Shown: positions 56,459 through 64,000 of the stretch, in pieces
Layout: each line of letters begins with the position of its first letter
How positions within the stretch are numbered: the first letter of the stretch is position 1
DNA from: CAIVVT01 sp963757265
Lineage (GTDB): Bacteria > Acidobacteriota > Terriglobia > Bryobacterales > Bryobacteraceae
Direction: 5' to 3'
DNA: 64,000 nucleotides
NCBI GenBank assembly: GCA_963757265.1
Contig: CAVWRA010000006.1
Location: forward strand, 372,001 to 436,000
Notes under the pieces: generated by a model
What the model was told of the DNA's origin: nothing
The model's database searches: none
The model's input: the letters and a program-made list of their open reading frames with translations, nothing else
Made by a program: the position numbers and the translations under genes

Positions 56459-58272
56459 GAATCACCCCTCCTCGATACAGTGTATACCCGAACAGGGGCA
56501 GTTTTCCCCTTTACGCCCGTTTCGCCCAGAAGTTCGACCTCGAACGCCTCCCCCAGCAGCTCCCGGGTCGCCTCGCTGAACAGGAGATTGCTGCTGAACT
56601 GCTTGTTGAGCCCCTCCAGACGGGAGGCCAGGTTCACGGTGTCGCCCAGCGCCGTATAGTCCAGCTTGTCGCCCGAGCCGACGTTGCCCACCACCACGTA
56701 GCCGCTGTGGATGCCGGTCCCGGTCTTGAATCGGGACGGAGCGGCGACCATCTCAGCGGCGCAGCGGACGGCGCGCACGGCGTGCGATTCGGCGCGGTCG
56801 GATTGAGCCCCAGGATTGGTGTTCGCCACGTCGTCGGAGAAGATGGCCAGAATGCCGTCCCCGATGAATTTGTTCACCTGCCCGCCGTAGCGGACGATAA
56901 ACGCGGTCATCTTGGACAGGTACTCGTTGAGCAAGGCCACGACCGCCTCCGGCTCCTGGGTCTCGCTGAACGCCGTGAACCCGCGGATGTCGCTGAACAG
57001 AATGGTGGCGTGCACGCGGCGCCCCGACAGGCTCACCCGTCCGGTCGATTCCACCGCTTCGGCCACCTCCTTGCCGACAAACAGATTCACCGCCTTGCGG
57101 AAGGCGTCGCGGTGGCGGGCGGCGATGAGGTAGCTGGTGACCAGCGAGAGCAGGAAGGCCGCCAGCGCGGCTAGCAACAGACTCGACCAGGGCACCATCC
57201 AGCCGGCGCGGAAGGAGAGGTGCGAACCGGCGAATAGAACCACGGTCAGGAAGGAGTGCCAGGCGATCAGGCGCCAGCCCGCCGCCTCGATCGTGGTCAG
57301 GCTGAACAGGAACGCAAACAGGAACATCAGTGCCACCACGCCGGCGGGCGGGAGCTGCTGCAGATAGCGTCCGGTGAGCAGCGTGTTCAGGGCGTTGGCG
57401 TGGATCTCCACGCCCGAGGTGTTGGCGTGGGGGCCGACGGTGAAGGCGTAGTAAGGGGTCGCGTGGCGGTCATTGGTGTCCATCTCGGGGCCCAGCAGAA
57501 CCGCTTTTCCGCCCACCCAGGAGCGCAGCAGATCCATCTTCCCAGCCTCGGCGGCGGCCAGAAAATCGACCAGCGAGATCCGCCGGACGGTGCCGGCGGG
57601 CCCGCTGAAGCGGATCAGCATGACGCGCGACGGGTAGTCCGGCTTGTGTCCAAGAAACCGTTCCGCCACCGCCAGCGACAGCGCCTTAGGCTGCTCGCCG
57701 GCGCCCGGCTCGGTCAACTCGATGGAGCGGATGAAGTCGTCCTCGTCGGCGGTCAGGTTGACGTACGCCGTCTGGCCGAGCGCCGCGGCGGCGATATTCA
57801 TGGGAACGGCCTGGGCCTCCTGATTGGACATTTCGGTCGGGATATAGGCGCAGATGACCGGCATGACGGGCGAGGTCGAGACCACGGCTTCGGCCATCTT
57901 CTCGTCCAAATGGGCCATCGCCTCATCGCCCAGGCCGTCTACGTATTTGTCCACTGTGATCCCGAAGGCCTCGTCGAGGCCCAGCACCTTCGCCCCCGCC
58001 GCCGCGGCCGCCTGGATCGCCGGGGCGTAGTAACGATGCCAGAACATCGTCGGCACGGGCAGCGCGTTGAGAGATTTCTGGTCGACGACGATGAGCACGA
58101 TGTTGTCGGGCGTGCGCGGACGCTCGAGCAGATAGTGCAGGTCCCCGGCCTTGAGCGCGATCAGGCGGAACAGCTTGGTCTCATCCAGGCCCCAGGCAAA
58201 TAGCGTGGCGACGGCACTCAGATAGAGAATCGTCGCCAGGCGGCGGAGATATTTTCGGATCGGCATGGGCAT
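56455..58272 (-). CDS. CHASE2-domain adenylate/guanylate cyclase
   Basis: A 605-residue receptor enzyme. One N-terminal helix, an extracytoplasmic CHASE2 sensor (about 40-320), three helices (about 330-400), then a class III cyclase domain. The catalytic set is complete: metal Asp in ILFSDIRGF and in FIGDGILAIF, substrate Lys in VNKFIGDG, and the Asn/Arg pair in ALGDTVNLASRLEGL. It therefore should make cAMP or cGMP in response to an outside signal. The start is taken as ATG 58272 (MPMPIRKYL); a longer start at 58323 would overlap the divergent gene's start. The FecR-like gene follows in a GTGA overlap. Confidence 0.92.
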   Translation of the reverse strand: MPMPIRKYLRRLATILYLSAVATLFAWGLDETKLFRLIALKAGDLHYLLERPRTPDNIVLIVVDQKSLNALPVPTMFWHRYYAPAIQAAAAAGAKVLGLDEAFGITVDKYVDGLGDEAMAHLDEKMAEAVVSTSPVMPVICAYIPTEMSNQEAQAVPMNIAAAALGQTAYVNLTADEDDFIRSIELTEPGAGEQPKALSLAVAERFLGHKPDYPSRVMLIRFSGPAGTVRRISLVDFLAAAEAGKMDLLRSWVGGKAVLLGPEMDTNDRHATPYYAFTVGPHANTSGVEIHANALNTLLTGRYLQQLPPAGVVALMFLFAFLFSLTTIEAAGWRLIAWHSFLTVVLFAGSHLSFRAGWMVPWSSLLLAALAAFLLSLVTSYLIAARHRDAFRKAVNLFVGKEVAEAVESTGRVSLSGRRVHATILFSDIRGFTAFSETQEPEAVVALLNEYLSKMTAFIVRYGGQVNKFIGDGILAIFSDDVANTNPGAQSDRAESHAVRAVRCAAEMVAAPSRFKTGTGIHSGYVVVGNVGSGDKLDYTALGDTVNLASRLEGLNKQFSSNLLFSEATRELLGEAFEVELLGETGVKGKTAPVRVYTVSRRGDS

Positions 58273-58321
58273 CGGAAAAACGGAGCTGCGAAAAATGCGC
58301 CGTAGCTGGTATTGTAATGCC

Positions 58322-59314
58322 ATGCGTCTCCCGGTATTGCTGGTGTTTCTGGCGGCGGTGCTGGCCGGCGCCGATCAGCAGTTTTACGAGCTTCGTAACT
58401 TCCGGCTCGACTCCGGCCAGAAGGTGGCCTCCTGCCGGCTCGGCTATCGCACCTTCGGCTCTTTGAACGGCGCGCGTGACAATGCCATCCTGTTCCCGAC
58501 CTGGTTCAGCGGGCAGAGCGCCGATCTGGAACAGTTCTTCGGGTCCGGCAAGCTGATCGACACGGACCGCTTCTTCGTCATCGCCGTGGATGCGCTGGGC
58601 AATGGCGTGAGCTGTTCCCCATCTAACACCAAAGGCGCCATGGCGCGTTTCACCATCGGCGACATGGTCCAGGCCGAGCACCGGCTGGCCACGGAACATC
58701 TCGGCCTGAAGAGCCTGCGCGCCGTCGTGGGCATTTCCATGGGGGGCATGCAGACTTTCGATTGGATCACGCACTATCCCGACTTCATGAAACAGGCCGT
58801 CGCAATCGTCGGCTCGCCCAAGCTGACCGCCGCCGACCTGCTGCTGTGGCAGGCCGAGCTGAGCGCGATTGAAGCCGCGGAGGAGTGCAAGTGCGACCCG
58901 CGGAAGGCCATGCTGGCGGTGCAGGCGATGCACCAATACGCGCTCTACTCCCCGGCCTGGTGGGAATCCGCCAGACAGGGCGCCGACTGGCCCGCGTTAC
59001 GCCAGAGGTTGGAGAAGGAAGCCGCCTCGGCCATGGATCCGCTCGATTGGGCGGCGCAGCTGCGGGCCATGATGGCGCAGGACGTCTCGCTGAATGCCGG
59101 AGGCTCGATGCAGCGCGCCGAGGACCTGGTGCAGGCCACGATCCTGATCGTCGTGGCGGCGCAGGACCACATGGTGAACCCGGCGCCGGCGCTCGAATTC
59201 GCCGCACGCGCTCATGCACAGGTGCTGCAGCTCACGGGCAACTGCGGACACATGGCGACGGGCTGCGAAAGCCAGAAAATGACCGCGGCGGTGCGCGCGT
59301 TTCTAGCGCAATGA
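58322..59314 (+). CDS. Secreted alpha/beta hydrolase related to homoserine O-acetyltransferase (MetX-like)
   Basis: A 330-residue alpha/beta-hydrolase with nucleophile Ser139 in VGISMGGMQTFDW, acid Asp in VVAAQDHMVNP and His in TGNCGHMATG. FFVIAVDALGNGVSCSPSN and the GGMQ oxyanion pattern match the MetX homoserine acetyltransferase branch. However it begins with a clear signal peptide (MRLPVLLVFLAAVLAGAD), unlike cytoplasmic biosynthetic MetX, so it is more likely an exported esterase or acyltransferase. The start at 58322 lacks a ribosome-binding site; an in-frame extension upstream would overlap the divergent cyclase start. Confidence 0.8.
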   Translation: MRLPVLLVFLAAVLAGADQQFYELRNFRLDSGQKVASCRLGYRTFGSLNGARDNAILFPTWFSGQSADLEQFFGSGKLIDTDRFFVIAVDALGNGVSCSPSNTKGAMARFTIGDMVQAEHRLATEHLGLKSLRAVVGISMGGMQTFDWITHYPDFMKQAVAIVGSPKLTAADLLLWQAELSAIEAAEECKCDPRKAMLAVQAMHQYALYSPAWWESARQGADWPALRQRLEKEAASAMDPLDWAAQLRAMMAQDVSLNAGGSMQRAEDLVQATILIVVAAQDHMVNPAPALEFAARAHAQVLQLTGNCGHMATGCESQKMTAAVRAFLAQ

Positions 59315-59393
59315 AGCACCCGACCGGCGCTTGCCGGGGCGAGGCCGCGGCTTCCCAGCGGAGATCTCCGCAGCTCTGCGGGGCGCGGCGCGC

Positions 59394-60260
59394 TTACTCC
59401 TGTTCGTGCCTGTGGAACATGACGTGCTTGGTGTCGGGCCAGTATTCCTTCAGAACCATGCCCGCCGCGTCGAAGCTCACCTGCGTGATACAGCGGTCCG
59501 CAACCTGGCTGGGCAGTCGTTCGGCCTGCGGATAGTACCACCAGCCGATCGAGGCCGACGCGCAACTGCCCACCAATTCCGACACATTCGGCGTGTTGTG
59601 ATTAGAGTCCGTCCTGGCGATCAACACCCAGCTCAGCGCGTGAGCGACGCGATGCGCGGGATTGTGTCCCGGCCCAAGCCGAAAGTAGCGCGGGTCCTCA
59701 TGCAGAGCCACGGGCAGAATCGCCTCGGTCAGAAAGTTGCTGATGGTCTGGTCCGCCAGCGCGGCCCCATAGCGCTTGGCGTAACCCTTGATGCCCTGGC
59801 CCCACTCGGGATCCTCGCCGTTGAGATTGTTAATCTCCGTGACTGCGGCCGCCACGAAAAACTCCGGCCAGTCGAAGGAATCCTTCGTGGCGAGGACGAA
59901 CTTGGCTTTCGGGGTCAGAGGCTTGTATGCCTCGGTCATCTTTTCGACGCTTATGTAGTTCGGTATGGCCCCGAAAATGCGCGTGCCGGTCACGATCCCC
60001 GGTTGCTGCCCCGTAGCAGCCGGCGTGCCCGGTGCAATCTCTGGATTGGGCTGCGCCGCCGGAGCAGCGGGCGGATCAGCTTGCGGCGCGGGCGTCTGAG
60101 CTGCCGCGGGCTGCGCGCCGGCCTGTGGGGAGGACGACTGGTTGGCCGCCGGCTGGGCCGTTTGCTGGTCCAACGTCAGGGTCGCGACGTGCGCCTCTTG
60201 CGCCGAAATAAAGATTGGTGACAGGAGCACACACAAATAGATTCTCGAACGCAGAGGCAT
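59394..60260 (-). CDS. Secreted protein of unknown function with Pro/Ala/Gln-rich linker
   Basis: A 288-residue exported protein: signal peptide (MPLRSRIYLCVLLSPIFISAQ), then a low-complexity Ala/Pro/Gln segment (about 30-90), then a folded part with FGAIPNYISVEKMTEAYKPL and repeated conserved aromatic and His residues such as LHEDPRYFRLG and HNPAHRVAHALSWVLIARTD. No domain recognised. Convergent with the hydrolase gene. Its layout is typical of uncharacterised secreted proteins of Acidobacteriota. Confidence 0.65.
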   Translation of the reverse strand: MPLRSRIYLCVLLSPIFISAQEAHVATLTLDQQTAQPAANQSSSPQAGAQPAAAQTPAPQADPPAAPAAQPNPEIAPGTPAATGQQPGIVTGTRIFGAIPNYISVEKMTEAYKPLTPKAKFVLATKDSFDWPEFFVAAAVTEINNLNGEDPEWGQGIKGYAKRYGAALADQTISNFLTEAILPVALHEDPRYFRLGPGHNPAHRVAHALSWVLIARTDSNHNTPNVSELVGSCASASIGWWYYPQAERLPSQVADRCITQVSFDAAGMVLKEYWPDTKHVMFHRHEQE

Positions 60261-60421
60261 AGTGGAGTGACGCCGGGCGACAGCCCCGCCGTTACACTTA
60301 AATTCTCCCGCGATCCCGCATTGTGCGCGGGTCTATCTCCCGCACCGATTGTGACAACTGTGTTTGATCCGGGCAGCCGTGGATCGGCGCGCGAAAGTGA
60401 TGTGAGAGCGCGGCGGCCAGG

Positions 60422-61960
60422 CTAAGCCCCTGCTACACTGCGTCCGGCGGTCCAAAGCACGGAGTTGTAGATTAATCTGCGATACGCCGGATGGCGGTGC
60501 GTCGAGGCGCTGTGGCCGGTCTGAATGTAAATTGACCGCGCCTTCGGATGCAGCCCCGTATAGACGACCGCCCGGTCGTTCAGCGGATGGTCGGTCTCCA
60601 TCAGCACCTGGATCCCCGGCGCCTGCCACATGCCGCGGTACACTTCGTCGTGCACCGGGATCGGCCCGATGCCCCGGGTCACCGGATGGTTGGCGCCGAG
60701 TTGCGTCGGGCGGACGATGTATTCCACTCCCTCCTTGAAGGCCGAGGCCGGGTGCCCCTCGACGGCTTGTACGAAAAACTTTCCGCCGATCACGTGTTCG
60801 TAGAACCACGGCCATGAGGTGTAATCGACGATCGCGTGGTGCACCGAAACGATGCCCTTGCCCGCTTCGATGAAGGCGCGCAGATTGGCCTGCTCCGGCT
60901 CGCCGATCTGGTCGTACATGTCGTGCAGCACCAGCACGTCGTAGTGCGCCGGCATATCGGGCGTAAAGGCCTCGCGCTGCGTCATGGCGTGCTGCCACAC
61001 CAGGTCGTCGTAGCCTTCGAACAGCGTGTAAAACGAGGTCGGGTAGGGATGGCCGCCGGTAGCGACGAGAACCCGCACCGGATTGGCGGGGCGCGCCTCG
61101 GCCTCGATGAGCGCCGGCAGCGTCACCGCGCCCGTGGCGGCCCACTCCAGGCCGCGCCCGAACGCCGTCAGAAATCCGCTCTGGTAAATGGCCGAAAGAT
61201 CGTGGCCCAGAGTGAGGTGCAGCGTGCGTCCCTGGCCAAAGCTTGTCGTCCAGACGATCGGCTCGTCGCGCCCGGTCCCGCTGGTGGCCGGATCGGAAAA
61301 GGCAGTCGCGAGCACATGCGTGCGCGGCTTGAGGGTGAGCTTGTGATACAGCTCGTCGTTGGCCTGGAAGCTGTCCTCGAGTCCCTGGCTGACGGGGTGC
61401 TCGCGGTCCACCCATTTCACGGGGAACACGTGCCGCGTGCCATGGCCGATCTTGGGCGGATCCCAGCTGGCGCCGATCAGGTCGCCGTAGGCCGCCCAGC
61501 CGCGGTCGCCATCCGGCGAGGCCTGCCAGCGGCCGTCGAAGACCATCCCGTAGAACTGCCCGTACGTCACCCCGTGGAACGATACCAGCCCCTTGCCGCC
61601 GCGCACGAAGTTCTCAATCGCGCCTTCGGCCTGCGCGCCCCAGCGCGGCCCGTTGTAGTTCAACACGAGTACGTCGAACGGCTCCAGCGTCGCCGAACTG
61701 ATGCCCCGAACCTCTTCCTCCACCTTGACGTCGAACCTTCCCGTGCGCTCCAGGACAGTGCTCAGGAACTCGGTCGAGGCACGCCAGTGGTGCCATGGCA
61801 GATCGCTGCTGCCGGTCAGAAAAAGCACGCGAATCCTGGCCGCCGGCGCGGAGGCCGCGCCAGAACCGGCTAAGGACGCTGCCCTGGAGGCGGCGTTCAA
61901 TTCCAGGCCCGCCAATGCCGCTCCGGCGAGCACCTGGCGGCGGGATAGTTTACTGTTCAT
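60422..61960 (-). CDS. Secreted tandem ThuA-domain protein
   Basis: A 512-residue protein with a twin-arginine signal (SRRQVLAGAALAG), a first ThuA-like domain (about 40-270, RVLFLTGSSDLPWHHW and DVLVLNYNGP) and a second (about 290-500, VRVLVATGGHPYPTSFY, DVLVLHDMYDQI, GIVSVHHAIVDY). ThuA is linked to trehalose use but its biochemical activity is undefined. AAGGAGA lies ahead of the ATG at 61960, and the stop of the upstream epimerase is 1 base before it, so they form one operon. The two domains likely arose by duplication. Confidence 0.85.
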   Translation of the reverse strand: MNSKLSRRQVLAGAALAGLELNAASRAASLAGSGAASAPAARIRVLFLTGSSDLPWHHWRASTEFLSTVLERTGRFDVKVEEEVRGISSATLEPFDVLVLNYNGPRWGAQAEGAIENFVRGGKGLVSFHGVTYGQFYGMVFDGRWQASPDGDRGWAAYGDLIGASWDPPKIGHGTRHVFPVKWVDREHPVSQGLEDSFQANDELYHKLTLKPRTHVLATAFSDPATSGTGRDEPIVWTTSFGQGRTLHLTLGHDLSAIYQSGFLTAFGRGLEWAATGAVTLPALIEAEARPANPVRVLVATGGHPYPTSFYTLFEGYDDLVWQHAMTQREAFTPDMPAHYDVLVLHDMYDQIGEPEQANLRAFIEAGKGIVSVHHAIVDYTSWPWFYEHVIGGKFFVQAVEGHPASAFKEGVEYIVRPTQLGANHPVTRGIGPIPVHDEVYRGMWQAPGIQVLMETDHPLNDRAVVYTGLHPKARSIYIQTGHSASTHRHPAYRRLIYNSVLWTAGRSVAGA

Positions 61961-61961
61961 C

Positions 61962-62846
61962 TCAATTCTCCTTTGCAGCGGCGGGGATCTCGTCTGCCGC
62001 GCCGATCATGGCGCGCACCCAGGCCAGGCTGCGCTCGATCATCGGTCCGCCCTGCCCTTCGCACTCCAGGCTCAGCACGCCATCGAAGCCGGCCCGCTGG
62101 AGCATCGCCACGCACGTGCGGATATTTTCCGCGTTCACGCCCTCGCCGATGGCGCACTGGCTGACGGCGATGCCGGTCAACTCGCCGCGCGCCGCCGAGG
62201 CCAGCGACGCGCTGACGTCCTTGATGTGCACATGGCTCACCTGGCCGAGGAACCGCTGGAGAAATGGAACCGGATCCTGGCCGGCGATGAAGGTGTTGCC
62301 GGTGTCCATATTCATCCGCAGGTTGGGCGAATGGACGAACTCGAGCATCTCCGCCATGAACTCCGGTTTGGTCGTGTAATAGCCGTGCGGCTCGATGTTG
62401 ATCGTAATATCGTAGGCCTCGGCCACGCTCACAATCTGGCGGTAGATCCGGCGCATGTGCGCCATCGCCTCGGCGTCGCTCATCGTCGCCGGCTGGAAGC
62501 GGTCGTCGGTCGTGTCAACGCGCGGGCAACCCACCAGCTTGGCGTAGCGGAGCGTGTGTAAAACATATTCGACGCCCAGCGTCGCGCCCTCGGGCGTCGA
62601 CAGCGGGAACGCCGCGTCGAGCTGCGAGAACTGAATCCCGTAGCGGTCCATTTTGCGGCGCAGCAGCAGCGGATCTTCCCACAGCGCGATATGCGGCTGA
62701 TAGCCCAGGCCGTGAATCCAGCTCACGCCGTCGATGGTTCCGCATTCGATGAAGCGCAGGCCGTTGCGCTCGGCCCATTGGAGGCACTGCTCGAAATTCC
62801 AGTAGGCGCTGTTGAAAGCGTCGGTATGAAAACCTAGTTGAAGCAT
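61962..62846 (-). CDS. Sugar phosphate isomerase/epimerase
   Basis: A 294-residue TIM barrel of the xylose-isomerase-like superfamily. LQLGFHTDAFNSAYWNFEQC opens the barrel; metal-site residues include E in INIEPHGYY, D in LRMNMDTGNTF, H in VSHVHIKDV and E in VLSLECEG. No signal peptide, so cytoplasmic. It is translated just ahead of the exported tandem ThuA protein (TGA then ATG), a recurring pair in Acidobacteriota and Planctomycetota thought to handle carbohydrate derivatives; the exact substrate is unknown. Confidence 0.85.
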   Translation of the reverse strand: MLQLGFHTDAFNSAYWNFEQCLQWAERNGLRFIECGTIDGVSWIHGLGYQPHIALWEDPLLLRRKMDRYGIQFSQLDAAFPLSTPEGATLGVEYVLHTLRYAKLVGCPRVDTTDDRFQPATMSDAEAMAHMRRIYRQIVSVAEAYDITINIEPHGYYTTKPEFMAEMLEFVHSPNLRMNMDTGNTFIAGQDPVPFLQRFLGQVSHVHIKDVSASLASAARGELTGIAVSQCAIGEGVNAENIRTCVAMLQRAGFDGVLSLECEGQGGPMIERSLAWVRAMIGAADEIPAAAKEN

Positions 62847-62963
62847 TGGGTCGCCCCCGTGTTCGGGCGGCTCTCCTCTCGCCGCCCGAGGCGCGAGAGA
62901 GCAATCCGCCAGCCGGATCATACAGGCTGCCGAGGCGCGATTCAAGTCCAGGGGCCGGCGCGT

Positions 62964-64000
62964 CTAGTTGCCCGAGGGTCCTGCCGGTGCCGGCGAGCCG
63001 CCGCTCATCCCGCCAAACACGCCGGTGCCCGAAGAGCCGGAAGGATTGCCTGCGGCGCCCGTCGCGGCGCCCGCCGCAGTTGCGCCGGCCCCGCCAGCGC
63101 CGGGCTTGTTCGGCGTCGACTCACGCGGGTCGAAGACGAATTCCCACAGCGAATAATTGGATTGGCCCTTGTACGCGCGGATACTCGGTTGTTCCTTCTT
63201 GCTGGCTACGCCGACCAGGCCGGCTCCCAGCGCCGATGGGCCCATAGCTGTGCCGGCGCCCGCGCCCGTGCCTGTGCCCGTGCCCGAAGCCGTTGCGCCC
63301 CCGCGCTGCGAGCCCAGGATCTGCTGGATCTGCTGGATCGCCGGTGGGGTTGGCGGCGCCGTGCCGAAGCCGCCCGGCGTGCTCAATAATCCCGATCCGG
63401 TCCCGGACTGGCCGGCCGCGGCGCCCGTGCCCGCGGCGCCTCCTCCCGCGAACGGCGTCAAGGGCTGCCCGGAGCCCGCGGCATTGGACTGCGGCGCGTT
63501 CGACAGAGGGTTGGAACCCGCCGCCGCCTGGTCCGTGGAGCCGCTGCCGGTCTGCGCCTGCTGGGATCCGATCGGGGCGCTGACGCCAGGCGGCATGAAT
63601 GGATTCCTGAAGCCTCCGCCCTGCACCGGCGCCGGCGTCACGGCGGTCGAAGCCGCCGGCGCCTGGTTGTCGCTTTGGGTGGAGTCGGGCGCGGCCTCGG
63701 AGCCCGACTCCGGCTGCACGGTTCCGTCGGGTCCGGCCCCGCTCGCCGCCTGGCCCGGCGTGCTCCCCGGGCTGATGCGATCGCTGGCCCGCCGCTGCAG
63801 CGCCGGAGACGTGGTCTGGCCGGATAGATCGATCACCGTGGCCTGTGCGCCAATCCCCTGCACCGTGGAGGCCAGGATGCTCGGCCCGTTGTCCTGTTTG
63901 TCCAGCGCGCCCGCTTTCTTGTGGACCTTCGAGTCGGTGTACTGGCCGCCGGCGTCGACGTGGACCAGCCGCCACTCGTCGCTGCCCGTCATCGGATCGG
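62964..64000 (-). CDS. Type II secretion pseudopilin-like protein with low-complexity tail (5' end off window)
   Basis: The visible part opens inside the frame at the right edge with DPMTGSDEWRLVHVDAGGQY, which resembles the C-terminal part of GspG-like pseudopilins (a DPMTg..W pattern). It then enters a ~250-residue region rich in Gly, Ala, Ser, Pro and Gln (SGTGSGLLSTPGGFG), with an embedded ordered piece IRAYKGQSNYSLWEFVFDPR near the end. The N-terminal prepilin helix lies beyond the window, so the assignment is tentative. About 345 codons are visible. Confidence 0.55.
   Translation of the reverse strand, partial: DPMTGSDEWRLVHVDAGGQYTDSKVHKKAGALDKQDNGPSILASTVQGIGAQATVIDLSGQTTSPALQRRASDRISPGSTPGQAASGAGPDGTVQPESGSEAAPDSTQSDNQAPAASTAVTPAPVQGGGFRNPFMPPGVSAPIGSQQAQTGSGSTDQAAAGSNPLSNAPQSNAAGSGQPLTPFAGGGAAGTGAAAGQSGTGSGLLSTPGGFGTAPPTPPAIQQIQQILGSQRGGATASGTGTGTGAGAGTAMGPSALGAGLVGVASKKEQPSIRAYKGQSNYSLWEFVFDPRESTPNKPGAGGAGATAAGAATGAAGNPSGSSGTGVFGGMSGGSPAPAGPSGN

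Overview
The window is GC-rich, gene-dense bacterial chromosome and most resembles an Acidobacteriota genome, probably Solibacter/Bryobacter-like. That placement is an inference. It rests on gene families common in that phylum: a PadR regulator coupled to a small membrane protein, paired MacB-type permeases, an EF-G-like second elongation factor, YceI, ThuA plus sugar epimerase modules, a CHASE2 cyclase with a FecR-like partner, and a pseudopilin with a low-complexity tail. No rRNA, tRNA, CRISPR array, transposase or prophage was seen.

Layout. 1-8.1 kb: a partial histone-deacetylase-family gene, a PadR gene with its own inverted-repeat operator, a stand-alone adenylation-carrier-thioesterase protein with altered catalytic residues, and two ABC permeases. 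8.1-11.5 kb: a sugar epimerase and groES-groEL behind a CIRCE site; groEL is interrupted by a 1-nt insertion. 11.5-18.7 kb: the envelope/regulatory cluster lptC/lptA - lptB - rpoN - hpf - rapZ, without ptsN. It is punctuated by two copies of a ~180-bp palindromic repeat, and an unidentified structured RNA appears to be transcribed on the opposite strand. 18.7-21.2 kb: nadA with a riboswitch-like leader, then moaA and a small Smr protein. 21.4-25.4 kb: B12-dependent ribonucleotide reductase behind two NrdR-like boxes, and a LolA-like secreted protein. 25.8-30.5 kb: murJ, a zinc-ribbon coiled-coil protein and an EF-G paralogue. 30.6-37.8 kb: a glycosyltransferase, YceI, a flavin reductase, a class III aminotransferase carrying a second 1-nt frameshift, an MltD-like lytic transglycosylase and a histone H1-like protein.

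38-52 kb: mixed housekeeping and accessory genes (HipA-like kinase, class IV aminotransferase, zinc-ribbon protein, signal peptidase, GT2, PlsC, CDGSH protein, GH88, membrane spermidine-synthase-like protein, OPT transporter). It also holds a ~1-kb gene-free stretch, a cluster of short palindromic repeats and a third copy of the long palindrome. 52-64 kb: ferredoxin, YqeY, a serine-pathway pair (class V aminotransferase plus SerA), FecR-like protein and CHASE2 adenylate cyclase, a secreted MetX-like hydrolase, tandem ThuA protein plus epimerase, and the end of a pseudopilin-like gene.

The least explained signals are non-coding: the three-copy palindrome with a compensatory stem change, the antisense RNA with tandem terminators upstream of lptB, the nadA leader with mutually exclusive folds, and paired 21-bp palindromes upstream of the adenylation gene. 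Two single-base frameshifts in otherwise intact genes suggest residual assembly errors.
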